Shown: positions 1 to 8,801, counted from the first letter of the stretch. The stretch is DNA of 64,000 bases from Bifidobacterium myosotis (GCF_002259745.1 NZ_MWWW01000002.1:124106-188105), one strand, 5' to 3'. Numbers and translations are program-made. The notes: generated from the letters alone by a model not told the origin.

Positions 1-1
1 C

Positions 2-340
2 AATCTCAACGGTTCGGTGGTGGGGCCGCTGATCATCCGGCAGGTCGATCCTCGCCTCTTTGACGGTTCCACGAGCAACGAGGAGCTTCTGCGTTTGGTG
101 CAGACGGCGGATGCAAGGCTGGCTGGACTCGGTTATTACTCCCTCTACGTCATGGTGCTGCTCGCACTGACCATCGCCGGTATCGTGCTGCTCATCGTCA
201 AGCGCAAGAGCTGGGAGTTCTACACGGCACCCGAGGAACTGCCCGCAGGGTGTGTGACGCGTACGGCGTACGGCAACATCGGTACGATCAGCTATCTGCT
301 GCTCACCATAGCTCTGACGGTTGTGGCGCTGCTGATGTGA
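2..340 (+). CDS. C-terminal part of an integral membrane protein, possibly a CPBP-family intramembrane protease
   Basis: The reading frame is open from base 2, so the gene starts upstream of the window; about 112 residues are visible. Two clear membrane segments can be seen, one beginning around LYVMVLLALTIAGIVLL and followed by a basic KRK stop-transfer stretch, the other at the extreme C-terminus (ISYLLLTIALTVVALLM). No catalytic motif lies in this fragment. A CPBP (Abi/CAAX-type) protease is a guess from the general layout of the C-terminal end and should be held loosely. The gene converges on the mscS-like gene, and a strong hairpin lies between them. Confidence 0.6.
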   Translation, partial: NLNGSVVGPLIIRQVDPRLFDGSTSNEELLRLVQTADARLAGLGYYSLYVMVLLALTIAGIVLLIVKRKSWEFYTAPEELPAGCVTRTAYGNIGTISYLLLTIALTVVALLM

Positions 341-454
341 GCCGATTCCCTCGGATCGGACGATTGCTGGGCTGACGGAACCGTATCCGGATTGCTTCCG
401 GAGCGCATCCGGGTCTGCGATTGGAACCGACAGCGTGATACAGCGATTACAGCA

Positions 455-501
455 GATATGGCAGTGGCTCCCTCTTATCGGAAGGGAGCCACTGCCATAT
501 C
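455..501. terminator. Bidirectional terminator-like hairpin
   Basis: A perfect 19-bp inverted repeat (arms 455-473 and 483-501, 9-nt loop) lies between the convergent membrane-protein gene and the mscS-like gene. There is no long T-run on either side, so termination is inferred from stem strength and position. Confidence 0.6.
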
Positions 502-547
502 TTGCGCTAGCGGAGTATCACGCCCAGTCGGAACACGGGAACGATGG

Positions 548-1345
548 TCACAGATTGTGGGCCGAGCCGCCGTCCTCCACCAGATAATCCGGCGCGGGCG
601 AGGCGATGGCCCGTGCGGCGCGATCGCGCGCGGTCGAGAGCAGTACGCCGGGGCGCACGAACAGCAGCACCTGACCGGTCATGCCGTACGGCGAGAAGCC
701 GGTGAACTTGACCAGCGGCGGCTGCCCCTCGAGGGCCATATCGGCGGTGGCCTGCGTGACGCGCGCGAGGATGTCGCGGCTCACCTCGGCCGGGTCGCTG
801 GAGGCCTTGGCGGTGAACTCAAGCGTCACCATGCCCTCGCTCGACGGCGTGAGCTTGGTCAGGGCCGCGGTGTTGAGGATGGAATTCGGGATGACCATGC
901 GGTCGCCGCCACGCGTCTCGATCATCGAATGACGCCAGGTGATGTCCACCACGGTACCGGTGGTGCCTTGGATGGTCACCAGATCGCCGGGCTGGATCAC
1001 GCGGCCCAGCATGAGTCCGAAGCCGCCGATCACGTTGGCGATGGTGTCCTTGAGACCCAGCGAAATCGCCACACCTCCGATGCCGAGGGCGGTGACCAAT
1101 GTGGTGGGGTTGATGCCGAACACCGGCTGCAGCACCATCGCCACAGCCGCAGTCCAGATCACCACGCGCATCAGGTTGATGAAGATCGAAGCGCTGGGGA
1201 TCTGTGACTTGTCAAGCGCCTTGCGCAGCAGTCGGCTGACGATGTGGTCGGCCACGAACGCCACGACCAGCACCAGTACCAGCCAGATGAGCTTGCCGGC
1301 GTTCGTCTGCAGCCAGCCTGCCATGAAGTATCTGAAATCGGTCAT
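548..1345 (-). CDS. mscS: Small-conductance mechanosensitive channel, MscS family
   Basis: This 265-residue protein is a compact MscS-type channel that would open under membrane tension to release solutes during hypo-osmotic shock. Membrane helices lie near residues 15-35, 60-80 and 85-110; the third has the Gly/Ala-rich pore pattern (VTALGIGGVAISLGLKDTIANVIGG) and runs into the MscS beta domain (GDLVTIQGTTGTVVDITWR, then RMVIPNSILN). The longer open frame upstream is Arg/Pro-rich and unlike a leader. I start at MTDFRYFM, which has a TACGGT hexamer ending 6 nt before the ATG and no Shine-Dalgarno, suggesting a leaderless mRNA. Length is normal for the short MscS subfamily. Confidence 0.9.
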   Translation of the reverse strand: MTDFRYFMAGWLQTNAGKLIWLVLVLVVAFVADHIVSRLLRKALDKSQIPSASIFINLMRVVIWTAAVAMVLQPVFGINPTTLVTALGIGGVAISLGLKDTIANVIGGFGLMLGRVIQPGDLVTIQGTTGTVVDITWRHSMIETRGGDRMVIPNSILNTAALTKLTPSSEGMVTLEFTAKASSDPAEVSRDILARVTQATADMALEGQPPLVKFTGFSPYGMTGQVLLFVRPGVLLSTARDRAARAIASPAPDYLVEDGGSAHNL

Positions 1346-1445
1346 ATGGTCACCGTAACAGCCCGGCGGAACAGGGGCGTCATGGCATTGTTTCTGCGGG
1401 CTCGATGCGGTATCGATGGGTCGTGAAGCAGGTCTGGCGGAGGTG

Positions 1446-1703
1446 GGAGTCCGGGCCGTTTTACGGGGTTGAGGTTGAGTCCGGGTCGCCTTACCGGGTT
1501 GAGTCCGGCTGTCCCACGGGTTGAGTCCGGGCCGTTCCACGGGTTCTGGGCATATCCCTACCATCTGGCTGGCCTGCTGGCCGGTTCTGGGCATATTCGT
1601 ACCTTAAGCAAGCCAAAATCGACTCCTTATGGTGGTCATATGCCCAGAACCGTCTATATGAGGCCTGTATGCCCAGAATAAGTGGTAGGGATATGCCCAG
1701 AAT
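1446..1703. repeat. Intergenic cluster of short direct and inverted motifs (TATGCCCAGAA family)
   Basis: Two parts. Bases 1447-1545 hold four degenerate direct copies starting GAGTCCGG (1447, 1477, 1501, 1523). Bases 1544-1702 hold TTCTGGGCATATCCCTACC at 1544 and a close copy at 1585, followed by three reverse-orientation copies ending in TATGCCCAGAA (1639-1649, 1668-1678, 1692-1702). The outermost pair (1544-1562 and 1684-1702) is a perfect 19-bp inverted repeat. The cluster lies between the 5' end of mscS and the 3' end of aspA. Confidence 0.75.
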
Positions 1704-1855
1704 GCGCGTGAGCGAATGCTGGACTGCGAGACCCAGGTTTGGATGAACCGAAAACAGACATTCGGCAGACCATATTTCGGTCATTTGCTCATTCGGACGT
1801 TTCGGTCATTTGGTCATTTGGACATGCCCTGCATAAGTTCCGGCATCCGCCGAGG

Positions 1856-3355
1856 CTACTGCTGCTGGTGCTCGCGGCAGGTTTGGCCGAGGCCGCGCGC
1901 CAGACGGATCGGATCGAGGATCTCGTCAAGCTGCTCGGCGGGCAGATCGGTGCGCTCGCCGGCCACCTCGCGTACGGTGCGGCCGGAGCGTACGGCCTCG
2001 GCGGCGATGTCGGCGGCGGCCTCGTATCCGATGTAATGGTTGAGGGCAGCGGAGATCGACGGCGAGTACTGCGCGAATTCGCGGCCGCGCTCGATGTTGA
2101 CCTTGATGCCCTCCACGCAGTTGGTGCGGAAGATGGTCATGGCGTTGGTGAGCAGTGACATGCCGCTCAGCAGCTCATGGACCATCACCGGGTCGAAGGC
2201 GTTGAGCTGCAGCTGCCCTTCCGCCACGGCCCAGTTCACGGTCACGTCCATGCCGAAGATCATGAAGCAGCACTGGTTCACGCATTCGGGGATTACCGGG
2301 TTCACCTTGCCCGGCATGATGCTCGACCCGGCTTGGCGCGCGGGCACGTCGAGGTCGTTGAAACCGCAGCGCGGGCCGGAGTTGAGCAGGCGAAGGTCGT
2401 CGGCGGCCTTCTTAAGGTGTACGGCGAGGCTCTTGATTGCGGCGGAGGTGGCCACGTATGCGCCCATGTCGGTCATCGCGGCCACCGGGTCGGGCGCGGC
2501 GGTGACGGGCAGGCCGGTGATGCGGCCCAGATGGTCGATGGCGGACCTGCGGAACCGGAGATCCGCGCAGATGCCGGTGCCGATGGCCGTGGCGCCCAGA
2601 TTGAGCTGGGCGAGCAGCGGCACCACACGGTCGAATGCGGCGAGATCCGACTTCAGCAGCGTGGCGAAGGAGTGGAACTCCTGACCGTACGTAATCGGCA
2701 CGGCGTCCTGCAGCTGGGTGCGACCGATGGTCACGTCGTTGACGTGTTTGTCCGCGAGGTCGTGGAAGGCGCGTGCGAGCTTCTTGGTGGCCTCGGCGAG
2801 CGGGCCGATAGCGTCGATGAGCGCGAGCTTGCAGGCCGCAGGGTAGGTGTCGTTGGTGGACTGGGATTCGTTGACGTCGTCGTTCGGATGGATGTAGTGG
2901 TAGTCGCCGCGCGGATGTCCCGCGATCTCCAGCGCGCGGTTGGCGATCACCTCGTTCATGTTCATGTTCGAGGAGGTTCCGGCGCCGCCCTGCATCACGT
3001 CCACCGGGAACTGATCGGCCAGTTTGCCGGCCTCGATCTCCAGACACGCCTGACGGATGGCCTCGGCCTTGTCGTGGTCGAGCAGGCCCAGCTCCTCGTT
3101 GGCGATGGCGCACGCGCGCTTGACCGTGGCGTAGGCGCGGATGAGCTCCGGATGCTGCGCGTCCGTGATGCCGGAGACCGGGAAGTTGGCGATGGCGCGC
3201 TGGGTGTGGATGCCCCAGTAGACGTCTGCCGGCACCTCCAGCTGGCCGATGCAGTCGTGCTCGAGACGGGTGGCGGCGGGATCGGCGGCCGCCGGGTTGA
3301 TGGTCGATGGATCGGCGGCCTTGACAATGGAGATGGTGTTCGTCGTTTCACTCAT
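1856..3355 (-). CDS. aspA: Aspartate ammonia-lyase
   Basis: This 499-residue enzyme belongs to the fumarase/aspartase superfamily and would interconvert L-aspartate with fumarate and ammonia in the cytosol. It carries the class signature GSSIMPGKVNP, the substrate-site stretch GRTQLQDAVPITYGQEF, and the aspartase-like N-terminal pattern YWGIHTQRAIANFPVSG; it is somewhat longer than typical enzymes because of an Ala-rich N-terminal extension. Start at MSETTN: a GACAAT hexamer ends 6 nt before this ATG. A TetR regulator lies 106 bp upstream on the same strand and is a plausible local regulator. Class II fumarase is the main alternative, less likely from the N-terminal motif. Confidence 0.88.
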   Translation of the reverse strand: MSETTNTISIVKAADPSTINPAAADPAATRLEHDCIGQLEVPADVYWGIHTQRAIANFPVSGITDAQHPELIRAYATVKRACAIANEELGLLDHDKAEAIRQACLEIEAGKLADQFPVDVMQGGAGTSSNMNMNEVIANRALEIAGHPRGDYHYIHPNDDVNESQSTNDTYPAACKLALIDAIGPLAEATKKLARAFHDLADKHVNDVTIGRTQLQDAVPITYGQEFHSFATLLKSDLAAFDRVVPLLAQLNLGATAIGTGICADLRFRRSAIDHLGRITGLPVTAAPDPVAAMTDMGAYVATSAAIKSLAVHLKKAADDLRLLNSGPRCGFNDLDVPARQAGSSIMPGKVNPVIPECVNQCCFMIFGMDVTVNWAVAEGQLQLNAFDPVMVHELLSGMSLLTNAMTIFRTNCVEGIKVNIERGREFAQYSPSISAALNHYIGYEAAADIAAEAVRSGRTVREVAGERTDLPAEQLDEILDPIRLARGLGQTCREHQQQ

Positions 3356-3461
3356 GATTCCATTGTCCCGTCGCCGGCGCCGAAATGCCAGAAGATGCGG
3401 GCAGTTGCGCCTTGTGAGAAACCTCACCAGTATCGTCTAGCGGCGCCTGCGCTGTTGGGCG

Positions 3462-4127
3462 TCATCGGCGGACGTGTGTGTCGTGAGCGGTGAGGCCTTG
3501 CGCATTGTGGACGAAGATGCGGTTCCAATGGGCGAGCATGTCCTCGCGGCTCATGGCCAGATAGGTGCCCATGGCCAGTACGGCCACGTCCTCCTTCAGC
3601 AGGTCTTTGAGCTCGATGGTGTCGCTGAGCTCCGGCCGGCGCCGTAGCACGGCGAGCAGTCCGCCGACGGTGAATTCGACCATGAGGTCGGTTTTCAGGT
3701 CGACGTGTTCCGGGTCGAGCTGAAGCATGCTGAAGAGCTGCAGTCGGGCGAAATCACGCAGGGATTCGGTCAGGTCCAGCGTGCTGTGGGGACCTGCGAG
3801 CAGGGCCAGACGGTCGAGTCGCTGGCGTTGCTCCGGGTCGGAGAGCAGGGCGGTGACCCGCTCGCTCCACTGCTCCTCGGCGTCGCCGTTCGGGTCCGGG
3901 CGGCGTTGGACCGTGCTGGACTCCACCTGATGCAGGATGGCGGAATCGGCCAGTTCGGGAAGGCTGGAGAAGTGGTAGTAGAACGAATTGCGGTTCACTC
4001 CGGCCTCGCGCACTACATCCGTGACGGTGATCTTACGGTAGTCGCGGTCGGCGAGGAGCTCCCAGAAGGCGTTCTCGAGACGTTCCTTGGCGGGCAGGAC
4101 CTCGGAATCGTGGCGTGGGCGTGGCAT
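3462..4127 (-). CDS. TetR/AcrR-family transcriptional regulator
   Basis: This 221-residue regulator has an N-terminal TetR helix-turn-helix near residues 12-60 (KERLENAFWELLADRDYRKITVTDVVREAGVNRNSFYYHF) and an all-helical C-terminal ligand domain with no recognisable ligand signature. The start at MPRPRHD is set by a strong AAGGAGG 5 nt upstream, and an earlier in-frame ATG is not supported. The upstream region (about 4317-4365) is unusually AT-rich and probably holds its promoter and operator. It precedes aspA on the same strand, so local control of aspA is possible but not shown. Confidence 0.88.
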   Translation of the reverse strand: MPRPRHDSEVLPAKERLENAFWELLADRDYRKITVTDVVREAGVNRNSFYYHFSSLPELADSAILHQVESSTVQRRPDPNGDAEEQWSERVTALLSDPEQRQRLDRLALLAGPHSTLDLTESLRDFARLQLFSMLQLDPEHVDLKTDLMVEFTVGGLLAVLRRRPELSDTIELKDLLKEDVAVLAMGTYLAMSREDMLAHWNRIFVHNAQGLTAHDTHVRR

Positions 4128-4423
4128 TGGTCCTCCTTGTGCGGTTCTTGCGCTGCGGGCCGGGCTCGGTCTTTGGCGGTCGTCGGTGCAGGCCGGGCAC
4201 GCGCGACGGGCCGGGGCCGCATGGTTTGTATGCATCAGCTTGCGGTTTTCACCGTTCGCTTGACTGCTGTGCAGCCTGTGGGTATGACGTGAATCCGGCG
4301 GATGCGGGTGGTCAGCTTGTCTAATAACTCATTTTATTATGCAGTATAACCAATTTGATGATAGATGAAGTTCTTGGGTCACTTCGGCTGGCAAGGAGGG
4401 CTATGCGGTTGTTCCGGCCTGTT

Positions 4424-4599
4424 GCGTCCGTTTATGGTCAGCAGGCTGGCGGTTCTGACCAGAAACGGACGCAAATCGACCGCAGAGCGTCCGTTTCTGG
4501 TCGGCAGTTCCCTCCCTACTGACCATAAACGGACGCTGAGTGCCTTCTGGGAGTCCGTTTCTGGTCAGTAGCGTTACATTCCTGACCATAAACGGACGC
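4424..4599. repeat. Phased alternating motif array, family 1 (CTGACCATAAACGGACGC), locus A
   Basis: Six copies of an 18-bp motif alternate strictly in orientation, with starts at 4424, 4455, 4487, 4519, 4551 and 4582, so spacing is 31-32 bp. Forward copies read GCGTCCGTTTMTGGTCAG and reverse copies CTGACCAKAAACGGACGC. Spacers of 13-14 bp are unrelated to one another. The array lies between the 3' end of the Mbeg1-like gene and the TetR promoter region. The same family recurs upstream of recG. Confidence 0.9.
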
Positions 4600-4646
4600 T
4601 TGGAGGATTATCGAGGTGCGGATAGGTACACAGGTGCAGACGTTCG

Positions 4647-4736
4647 CCGCGGGTACATCCGCGCGCGGAACTATGTTGGCGACTTCCACCGTCCCACCGC
4701 TCAGCACACGCGGGTACACCGCGCGCGGAACCATGG
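4647..4736 (+). repeat. Two direct copies of a 27-28-bp CGCG-rich sequence
   Basis: A segment starting CGCGGGTACA and ending in GCGCGCGGAACYATG occurs at about 4649-4676 and again at about 4709-4735, directly beside the 3' end of the Mbeg1-like gene. Function is unknown. Confidence 0.6.
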
Positions 4737-4737
4737 C

Positions 4738-6216
4738 TTAGGCTGCGGATGATGTCGAGTTGGGGGAGTCTGGGGCGGTCGGGGTTGGGACTTGTGAGCC
4801 ATACCGGGGTGCGGAGACGGCCGTCGTCACGTTGGAGTTGGGGCCTTCTGCGGACGCGATGGCGTCCGTTGCGGGCGCTGGTTCTGCAGCGGGCGCGTCG
4901 GATGGCGCGTCGGATGGCGCGTCGGATGGCGAAGTCGCGGGCTCAGTCGCAGATGTCCCGGCCGTCGCCGCTGGCTTGCGCTTGGTGGCGGCTGCCCTGA
5001 ACAGAATCGCCATTGCCTCGGTCAGATGCCGCCGGTCTTCGGGTGTGAGCCCCACGTAGGCGCCCAGCATGGAGGGGATCGCGGCCGGAAGATTGCCCAT
5101 CAGATCGCTGAGCCGGGTGGCGCCGTTGGCGTGCAGCACGCGGAACAGCGCGTCCACGGCCCGCTCGCGTTGTTCGGGAGTCAGGGAGACCACCCACTGG
5201 TTGAGTCGCTCGTTGAACAGCTGCGAACTGGAGCTAAGATCCGGCTCGGTGACGAATTGGTCGCCGTTCACCAGCCAGGTATGCGACGAATGCTGCATGA
5301 TGCCGTCGGAATCGGACGCGACCACGCGGCACGGCTCCGGCGTCTCGAAAATCATGCCGACGATCGACGAGCTCGGCACGATCTTCGTCACCTTCGGCTG
5401 TATCGCCCGATAGGCCGGACTGGTCACGATCTCCTGCGGGAAGCCGGGGCCGTCCAGCGAATAGACGTGCTGGATGCGACGCTGGACCTTGGCGTCGGCG
5501 TTCATCGCCGCGTAAACCGCGAGATTGCCGCCTTTGGAATGGCCTGTCAGGATGATGGGGCCGGCCCACAGGCGCGCCACCGTGTCCAAATAGGCGCTCG
5601 CCGCACGCTGGGCCGGAACCGGGTACTGGAAGGACATGTTGAAGTCCTCCTTCCAGCCGATGAACGAGTCGTCGGTGCCGCGGAAGGAGATGACGAGTGT
5701 GCCTTTGCGCGTGGGATTGCGGCGGCTGCGTCCATCCGGCAGCTGAAACGTCGCGGCGGCGAACTGTGTCTGCTCGCCGCGATTGACGTGCTCGACCACG
5801 GCGCCGAGGCGCACTCCGGCAAATCGCGGGGACTTGGCGCATGTTTGGAACAGGGCGTGGGTCAGGCTCGGGTCGAGGACCGAGACCACTTGCGGCTCAT
5901 GGGGCTTGTCGTTCTCCTCGTTGGCGGTCGATTGGTGCAGCTTCTGATTGGCATCGGCAATACTGATCGACTCCATCATCGGGTGCCACAGCGCTCTGAG
6001 CCAGAGAAGCGGATGCTCGGGCTCGAACGAGCGGATGCGAGACGCGAACGAGCCGTCTGCGGATTCGGGGTCGGATTCGTCCAGCGCCAGCGTAGGGCAG
6101 ATGCGGGCCACGTCCTCGTAAATCAGCGTGCCGAAAATCAGCGCATCCACCTCGTTGAGCGGCAGCTCGGCAAACGAGCGCTCCTCAGTGCGCACATAAT
6201 CAGCGATGCTGGCCAT
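4738..6216 (-). CDS. Mbeg1-like (DUF2974) alpha/beta-hydrolase
   Basis: A 492-residue predicted serine hydrolase of the lipase-like DUF2974 group. The nucleophile elbow LTGHSKGGNLAVY is clear at roughly residues 225-237 and is preceded by the oxyanion-type motif LVISFRGTDDSFIGWKEDF. The C-terminus is a long Ala/Pro/Ser/Thr tail with a tandem SDAP repeat, probably disordered. No signal peptide is seen, so it is probably cytosolic; the substrate is unknown. The start at MASIADYV is set by AAAGGAGGG 5 nt upstream. Confidence 0.82.
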   Translation of the reverse strand: MASIADYVRTEERSFAELPLNEVDALIFGTLIYEDVARICPTLALDESDPESADGSFASRIRSFEPEHPLLWLRALWHPMMESISIADANQKLHQSTANEENDKPHEPQVVSVLDPSLTHALFQTCAKSPRFAGVRLGAVVEHVNRGEQTQFAAATFQLPDGRSRRNPTRKGTLVISFRGTDDSFIGWKEDFNMSFQYPVPAQRAASAYLDTVARLWAGPIILTGHSKGGNLAVYAAMNADAKVQRRIQHVYSLDGPGFPQEIVTSPAYRAIQPKVTKIVPSSSIVGMIFETPEPCRVVASDSDGIMQHSSHTWLVNGDQFVTEPDLSSSSQLFNERLNQWVVSLTPEQRERAVDALFRVLHANGATRLSDLMGNLPAAIPSMLGAYVGLTPEDRRHLTEAMAILFRAAATKRKPAATAGTSATEPATSPSDAPSDAPSDAPAAEPAPATDAIASAEGPNSNVTTAVSAPRYGSQVPTPTAPDSPNSTSSAA

Positions 6217-6578
6217 GCTGCCCTCCTTTGGCTGTCGATTCGTGGCCATCTCGGCGGAGTCTGTGGTTCGTGTTCCTCCGCAGAGCTTCGGGGCGTGTGG
6301 GCTGCTTCAGTCGGTAGCCGTTCATGCGCTGCGGATGTCGTATTGCAGAGTGTATGACTACACTGTGGCATGCCTTCGCGGGCCCGTGGCCTCTTACCGG
6401 CAAAATTCTACGATTTCGGCCAGCATGGCTTGCTGGTGGTGCTCCCTCGGCGAACGTCGCCGGGCGTATTCCCGCCATGAAGCGGAATGATGTTGGATAA
6501 TGCGTGAGGTTGCTGGCGCGGTACTTGGCGAATGGCGTTGTATGGGGGATGTGACGTTCGGTCTGCCGCGCATCCGCC
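6217..6578. other. Intergenic region upstream of the Mbeg1-like gene
   Basis: About 360 bp with no convincing gene on either strand. It should hold the promoter of the Mbeg1-like gene and the 3' end of the ogt transcript. A short hairpin (CCAGCA...TGCTGG, about 6420-6436) is the only structure noticed. Confidence 0.5.
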
Positions 6579-7358
6579 CTACAGGTCAAATCGGGAGAGG
6601 TCGACGCCTTCGTGCTCGAGGAGGGCGGCTTTGATGTCCAGCCGGCCGCCGTAGCCGCCGAAGGAACGGCCTGCGCCGACCACGCGATGGCAGGGCACGA
6701 TGATGGTGATCGGATTGCGTTTCACCGCACCGCCCACGGCCTGTGCGGCCATGCGTCCGCCGCCACGGCGCTCGGCCAACTCCGCGGCGAGTTCGCCGTA
6801 TGACACCGTCTCGCCGTAGGGGATTTCGGCGACCAGATTCCACACTTCGCGTTGGAACGGAGTGCCGTTCGGCCTGAGTGCGGGCGCCGAAGCGAGACCC
6901 GGACGCTCGCCGGCGAAATACGCGGCAAGCCATTCCCTTGTCTGCTTGAACACTTCGATATGCTGCGAGTCGGTTGCATTGCAAACGTGCGGGTCGTGGT
7001 CGTGGTTGTAATCGTGCTCGTTGGCGTTGGCGTTGGCGTTGGCGTGTAAGGCAGGGTGTTGTTTCTCGCTCGGCGCAAGTGGTGAGACGGCATGCCGTTG
7101 CTGTTCATGCTGCTGTTCGTGTTGCTGTTCGCGCGAGAACGCGGGACGAACGGTGGTCTTGTCGCTCAAGGTTGTGTTTTCGCAAATGCCGGTGAGCTCG
7201 ATTGCTTCGGCGGTCGAGCCGGGGTGCGCCCACCACCAGTCGTCGAGGCACAACTCGGTCAGGGATGAACCATCCGAGGTCATGATCATCCTGCCGATGG
7301 GGGTGTCGATCGTGGCGTGTGCCACATGTGGCATCAGCCGTTGCGCCAACTGTGTCAT
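6579..7358 (-). CDS. ogt: Methylated-DNA--protein-cysteine S-methyltransferase (Ogt/AGT) with a His/Gln/Asn-rich insert
   Basis: A 259-residue suicide repair protein that transfers alkyl groups from O6-alkylguanine to its own cysteine. The active site IIVPCHRVVGAGRSFGGYGG and the DNA-binding helix region PFQREVWNLVAEIPYGETVSYGELA are intact near the C-terminus. The N-terminal domain is interrupted near residues 65-120 by low-complexity sequence (EQQHEQQ repeats, then alternating Ala-Asn and Asp-His runs), making it about 80 residues longer than usual. I start at MTQLAQ because GATAAT lies 7 nt upstream of that ATG (leaderless-type start); an ATG three codons earlier overlaps this hexamer. Confidence 0.9.
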   Translation of the reverse strand: MTQLAQRLMPHVAHATIDTPIGRMIMTSDGSSLTELCLDDWWWAHPGSTAEAIELTGICENTTLSDKTTVRPAFSREQQHEQQHEQQRHAVSPLAPSEKQHPALHANANANANEHDYNHDHDPHVCNATDSQHIEVFKQTREWLAAYFAGERPGLASAPALRPNGTPFQREVWNLVAEIPYGETVSYGELAAELAERRGGGRMAAQAVGGAVKRNPITIIVPCHRVVGAGRSFGGYGGRLDIKAALLEHEGVDLSRFDL

Positions 7359-7428
7359 GACCACCATTATCCGCTTGGCGGCGGGCTAATCGGTGGTATC
7401 AAGGCTTGGCAAGTCGTCGATTGTCGGC

Positions 7429-7635
7429 CTATTTGCGTTGTAAGGGGTAGGTACACCGGTTGTGCGGTTGGCTATCTGCGTTGTAAGGGGTACATACCCA
7501 AGTAGAAGACCGTGCAAAACCGCGGAATACCGTAACGGTTGTGGCTCTTATACTCTCGATAGCGGGAGCAAGGTACCCCTTACAACGCAGATAGCTGTTC
7601 GCGGAAGTGGAAATGTACCCCTTGCAACGCAGAAA
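7429..7635. repeat. Family 2 repeat element (TACCCCTTRCAACGCAGATAG-type motif), copy A
   Basis: Two forward copies of a 21-bp motif (7429-7449, 7472-7492) are followed by two reverse copies (7574-7594, 7616-7635). The core is TGCGTTGTAAGGGGTA or its complement. Start-to-start distances are 43, 102 and 42 bp, almost exactly those of copy B at 26679-26886. The element lies upstream of ogt. Confidence 0.85.
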
Positions 7636-7970
7636 CCCTCCTGACGATGTGCCGGATGGCCCAGTGCCCCGCGTCGGAGGTTCGTCTACGGATTCGCCGT
7701 CTCACCCTACGCCGCTGCGACGTGATCTACAGCATGCTCAGGAGCGGTACCCTCTACCGGGACAAGCCCTCGCTGTCTGAAACCAACCGACACAGGCCAT
7801 GGCAACGAACCGCCAACGCCAAGGCGAAGCACGCCCATCACAAAACCAACCTGGACGCGACACAACAACCCATCACAAGGTTGGCAACAACATGGGAGCA
7901 CCCTACCCAAACCTGCTTCGCAGGTGGCCGACGCGGATACAAGATAGAAGCAAGAACGAAAGAGCTATGT
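7636..7970. other. Intergenic region without a supported gene
   Basis: A 110-codon frame (7647-7979, plus) and a 67-codon antisense frame exist, but neither has a family resemblance, a ribosome-binding site or bifidobacterial-looking composition. I see no RNA gene here. Confidence 0.45.
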
Positions 7971-8017
7971 AATGAGTAAGTCCCTCCGCCGGTGAGGGCA
8001 GAAGGGACTTACTCATT
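7971..8017. terminator. Hairpin downstream of the FMN reductase gene
   Basis: A perfect 15-bp inverted repeat (arms 7971-7985 and 8003-8017) encloses a competing CCCTC/GAGGG stem. It lies just after the stop codon of the minus-strand reductase and probably ends that transcript, but there is no T-run. Confidence 0.6.
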
Positions 8018-8080
8018 GGGTGCATTGCATGCAATCACCGTCAGAACGCCGCTGGTGATTGCATTCGGTTTACTCCGGAA

Positions 8081-8641
8081 TCACTCCTCGACGAACTTGA
8101 GGAAGGCGTCAACCTCGGCGGAAAGCTTGGCCTTGTCGTCGTCGGACAGGACCAGCTTGCCGGTGCCCCAGGATTCGGCCGGCAGAGCCACGCCCACCTG
8201 CTCGGACTCGGGCAGCAGCTCGGCCTTGTTGAAGCCCAGCACCTCGTTGAGCTTGGCGCGGGTGCCGGCGCCGGCGGACTGACCGGCAACGGCGGACAGC
8301 GCGACCTTCTTGCCGGCCAGCACGGTGACGGGGTCGGCCGGGAACGGCTCGAGCGGACGGGACAGCCAGTCCAGCAGGTTCTTCAGCACGCCCGGGTAGC
8401 TGTAGTTGTACTCCGGGGAGAAGATCCACACGCCATCGGCCTCGGTGACGGCCTTGCGCGCCTCGGTCACGGCGGCCGGCGGGTTCGGGAACTCCTCATC
8501 CTGGTTGAAGAACGGCACGTTGGTGTAGTTCAGGAACTTCACCTCGGCGCGGTCGCCGATGAGGGCCTTGGCCTCCTCGGCCAGCTGGGCGTTGAAGCCG
8601 TTCTTGTGCAGGCTGCCCACGATGAACAGAAGCTGGGTCAT
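8081..8641 (-). CDS. NAD(P)H-dependent FMN reductase (flavodoxin-like fold)
   Basis: A 186-residue cytosolic flavoprotein of the NADPH-dependent FMN reductase family, expected to reduce FMN, quinones or azo compounds. N-terminal FMN phosphate loop GSLHKNGFN (residues 8-16) and the family motif SPEYNYSYPGVLKNLLDWLSR are present; length is typical. Start MTQLLF is fixed by AAGGGGG 6-7 nt upstream. The GntR gene is divergent across a 257-bp gap, so a shared control region is possible. Confidence 0.9.
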   Translation of the reverse strand: MTQLLFIVGSLHKNGFNAQLAEEAKALIGDRAEVKFLNYTNVPFFNQDEEFPNPPAAVTEARKAVTEADGVWIFSPEYNYSYPGVLKNLLDWLSRPLEPFPADPVTVLAGKKVALSAVAGQSAGAGTRAKLNEVLGFNKAELLPESEQVGVALPAESWGTGKLVLSDDDKAKLSAEVDAFLKFVEE

Positions 8642-8801
8642 GATATCCCCCTTAATATACGTATTGCGTTGCGGTCCGTTCCGGTCGCGCGACGACCGTG
8701 ACAAACCACCTTCGTTACGCCATTATTGTGCGGTCTCCTCGCCGACATGCTTCACCTTGAGTGAAGATTGGCGGAATTCCGCGGCGGCGTACAGTTAGTG
8801 C

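Noticed and set aside
2177-3493. 438-codon plus-strand frame
   Set aside because: Antisense of aspA, with no family resemblance and His/Val/Gly-rich shadow composition.
4401-4734. Short frames containing RPFMVS and ASVYGQ repeats (also at 23298-23528)
   Set aside because: They are translations of the family 1 motif array in different frames, not proteins.
7647-7979. 110-codon plus-strand frame
   Set aside because: No ribosome-binding site or homology pattern, and it overlaps the hairpin at 7971-8017.
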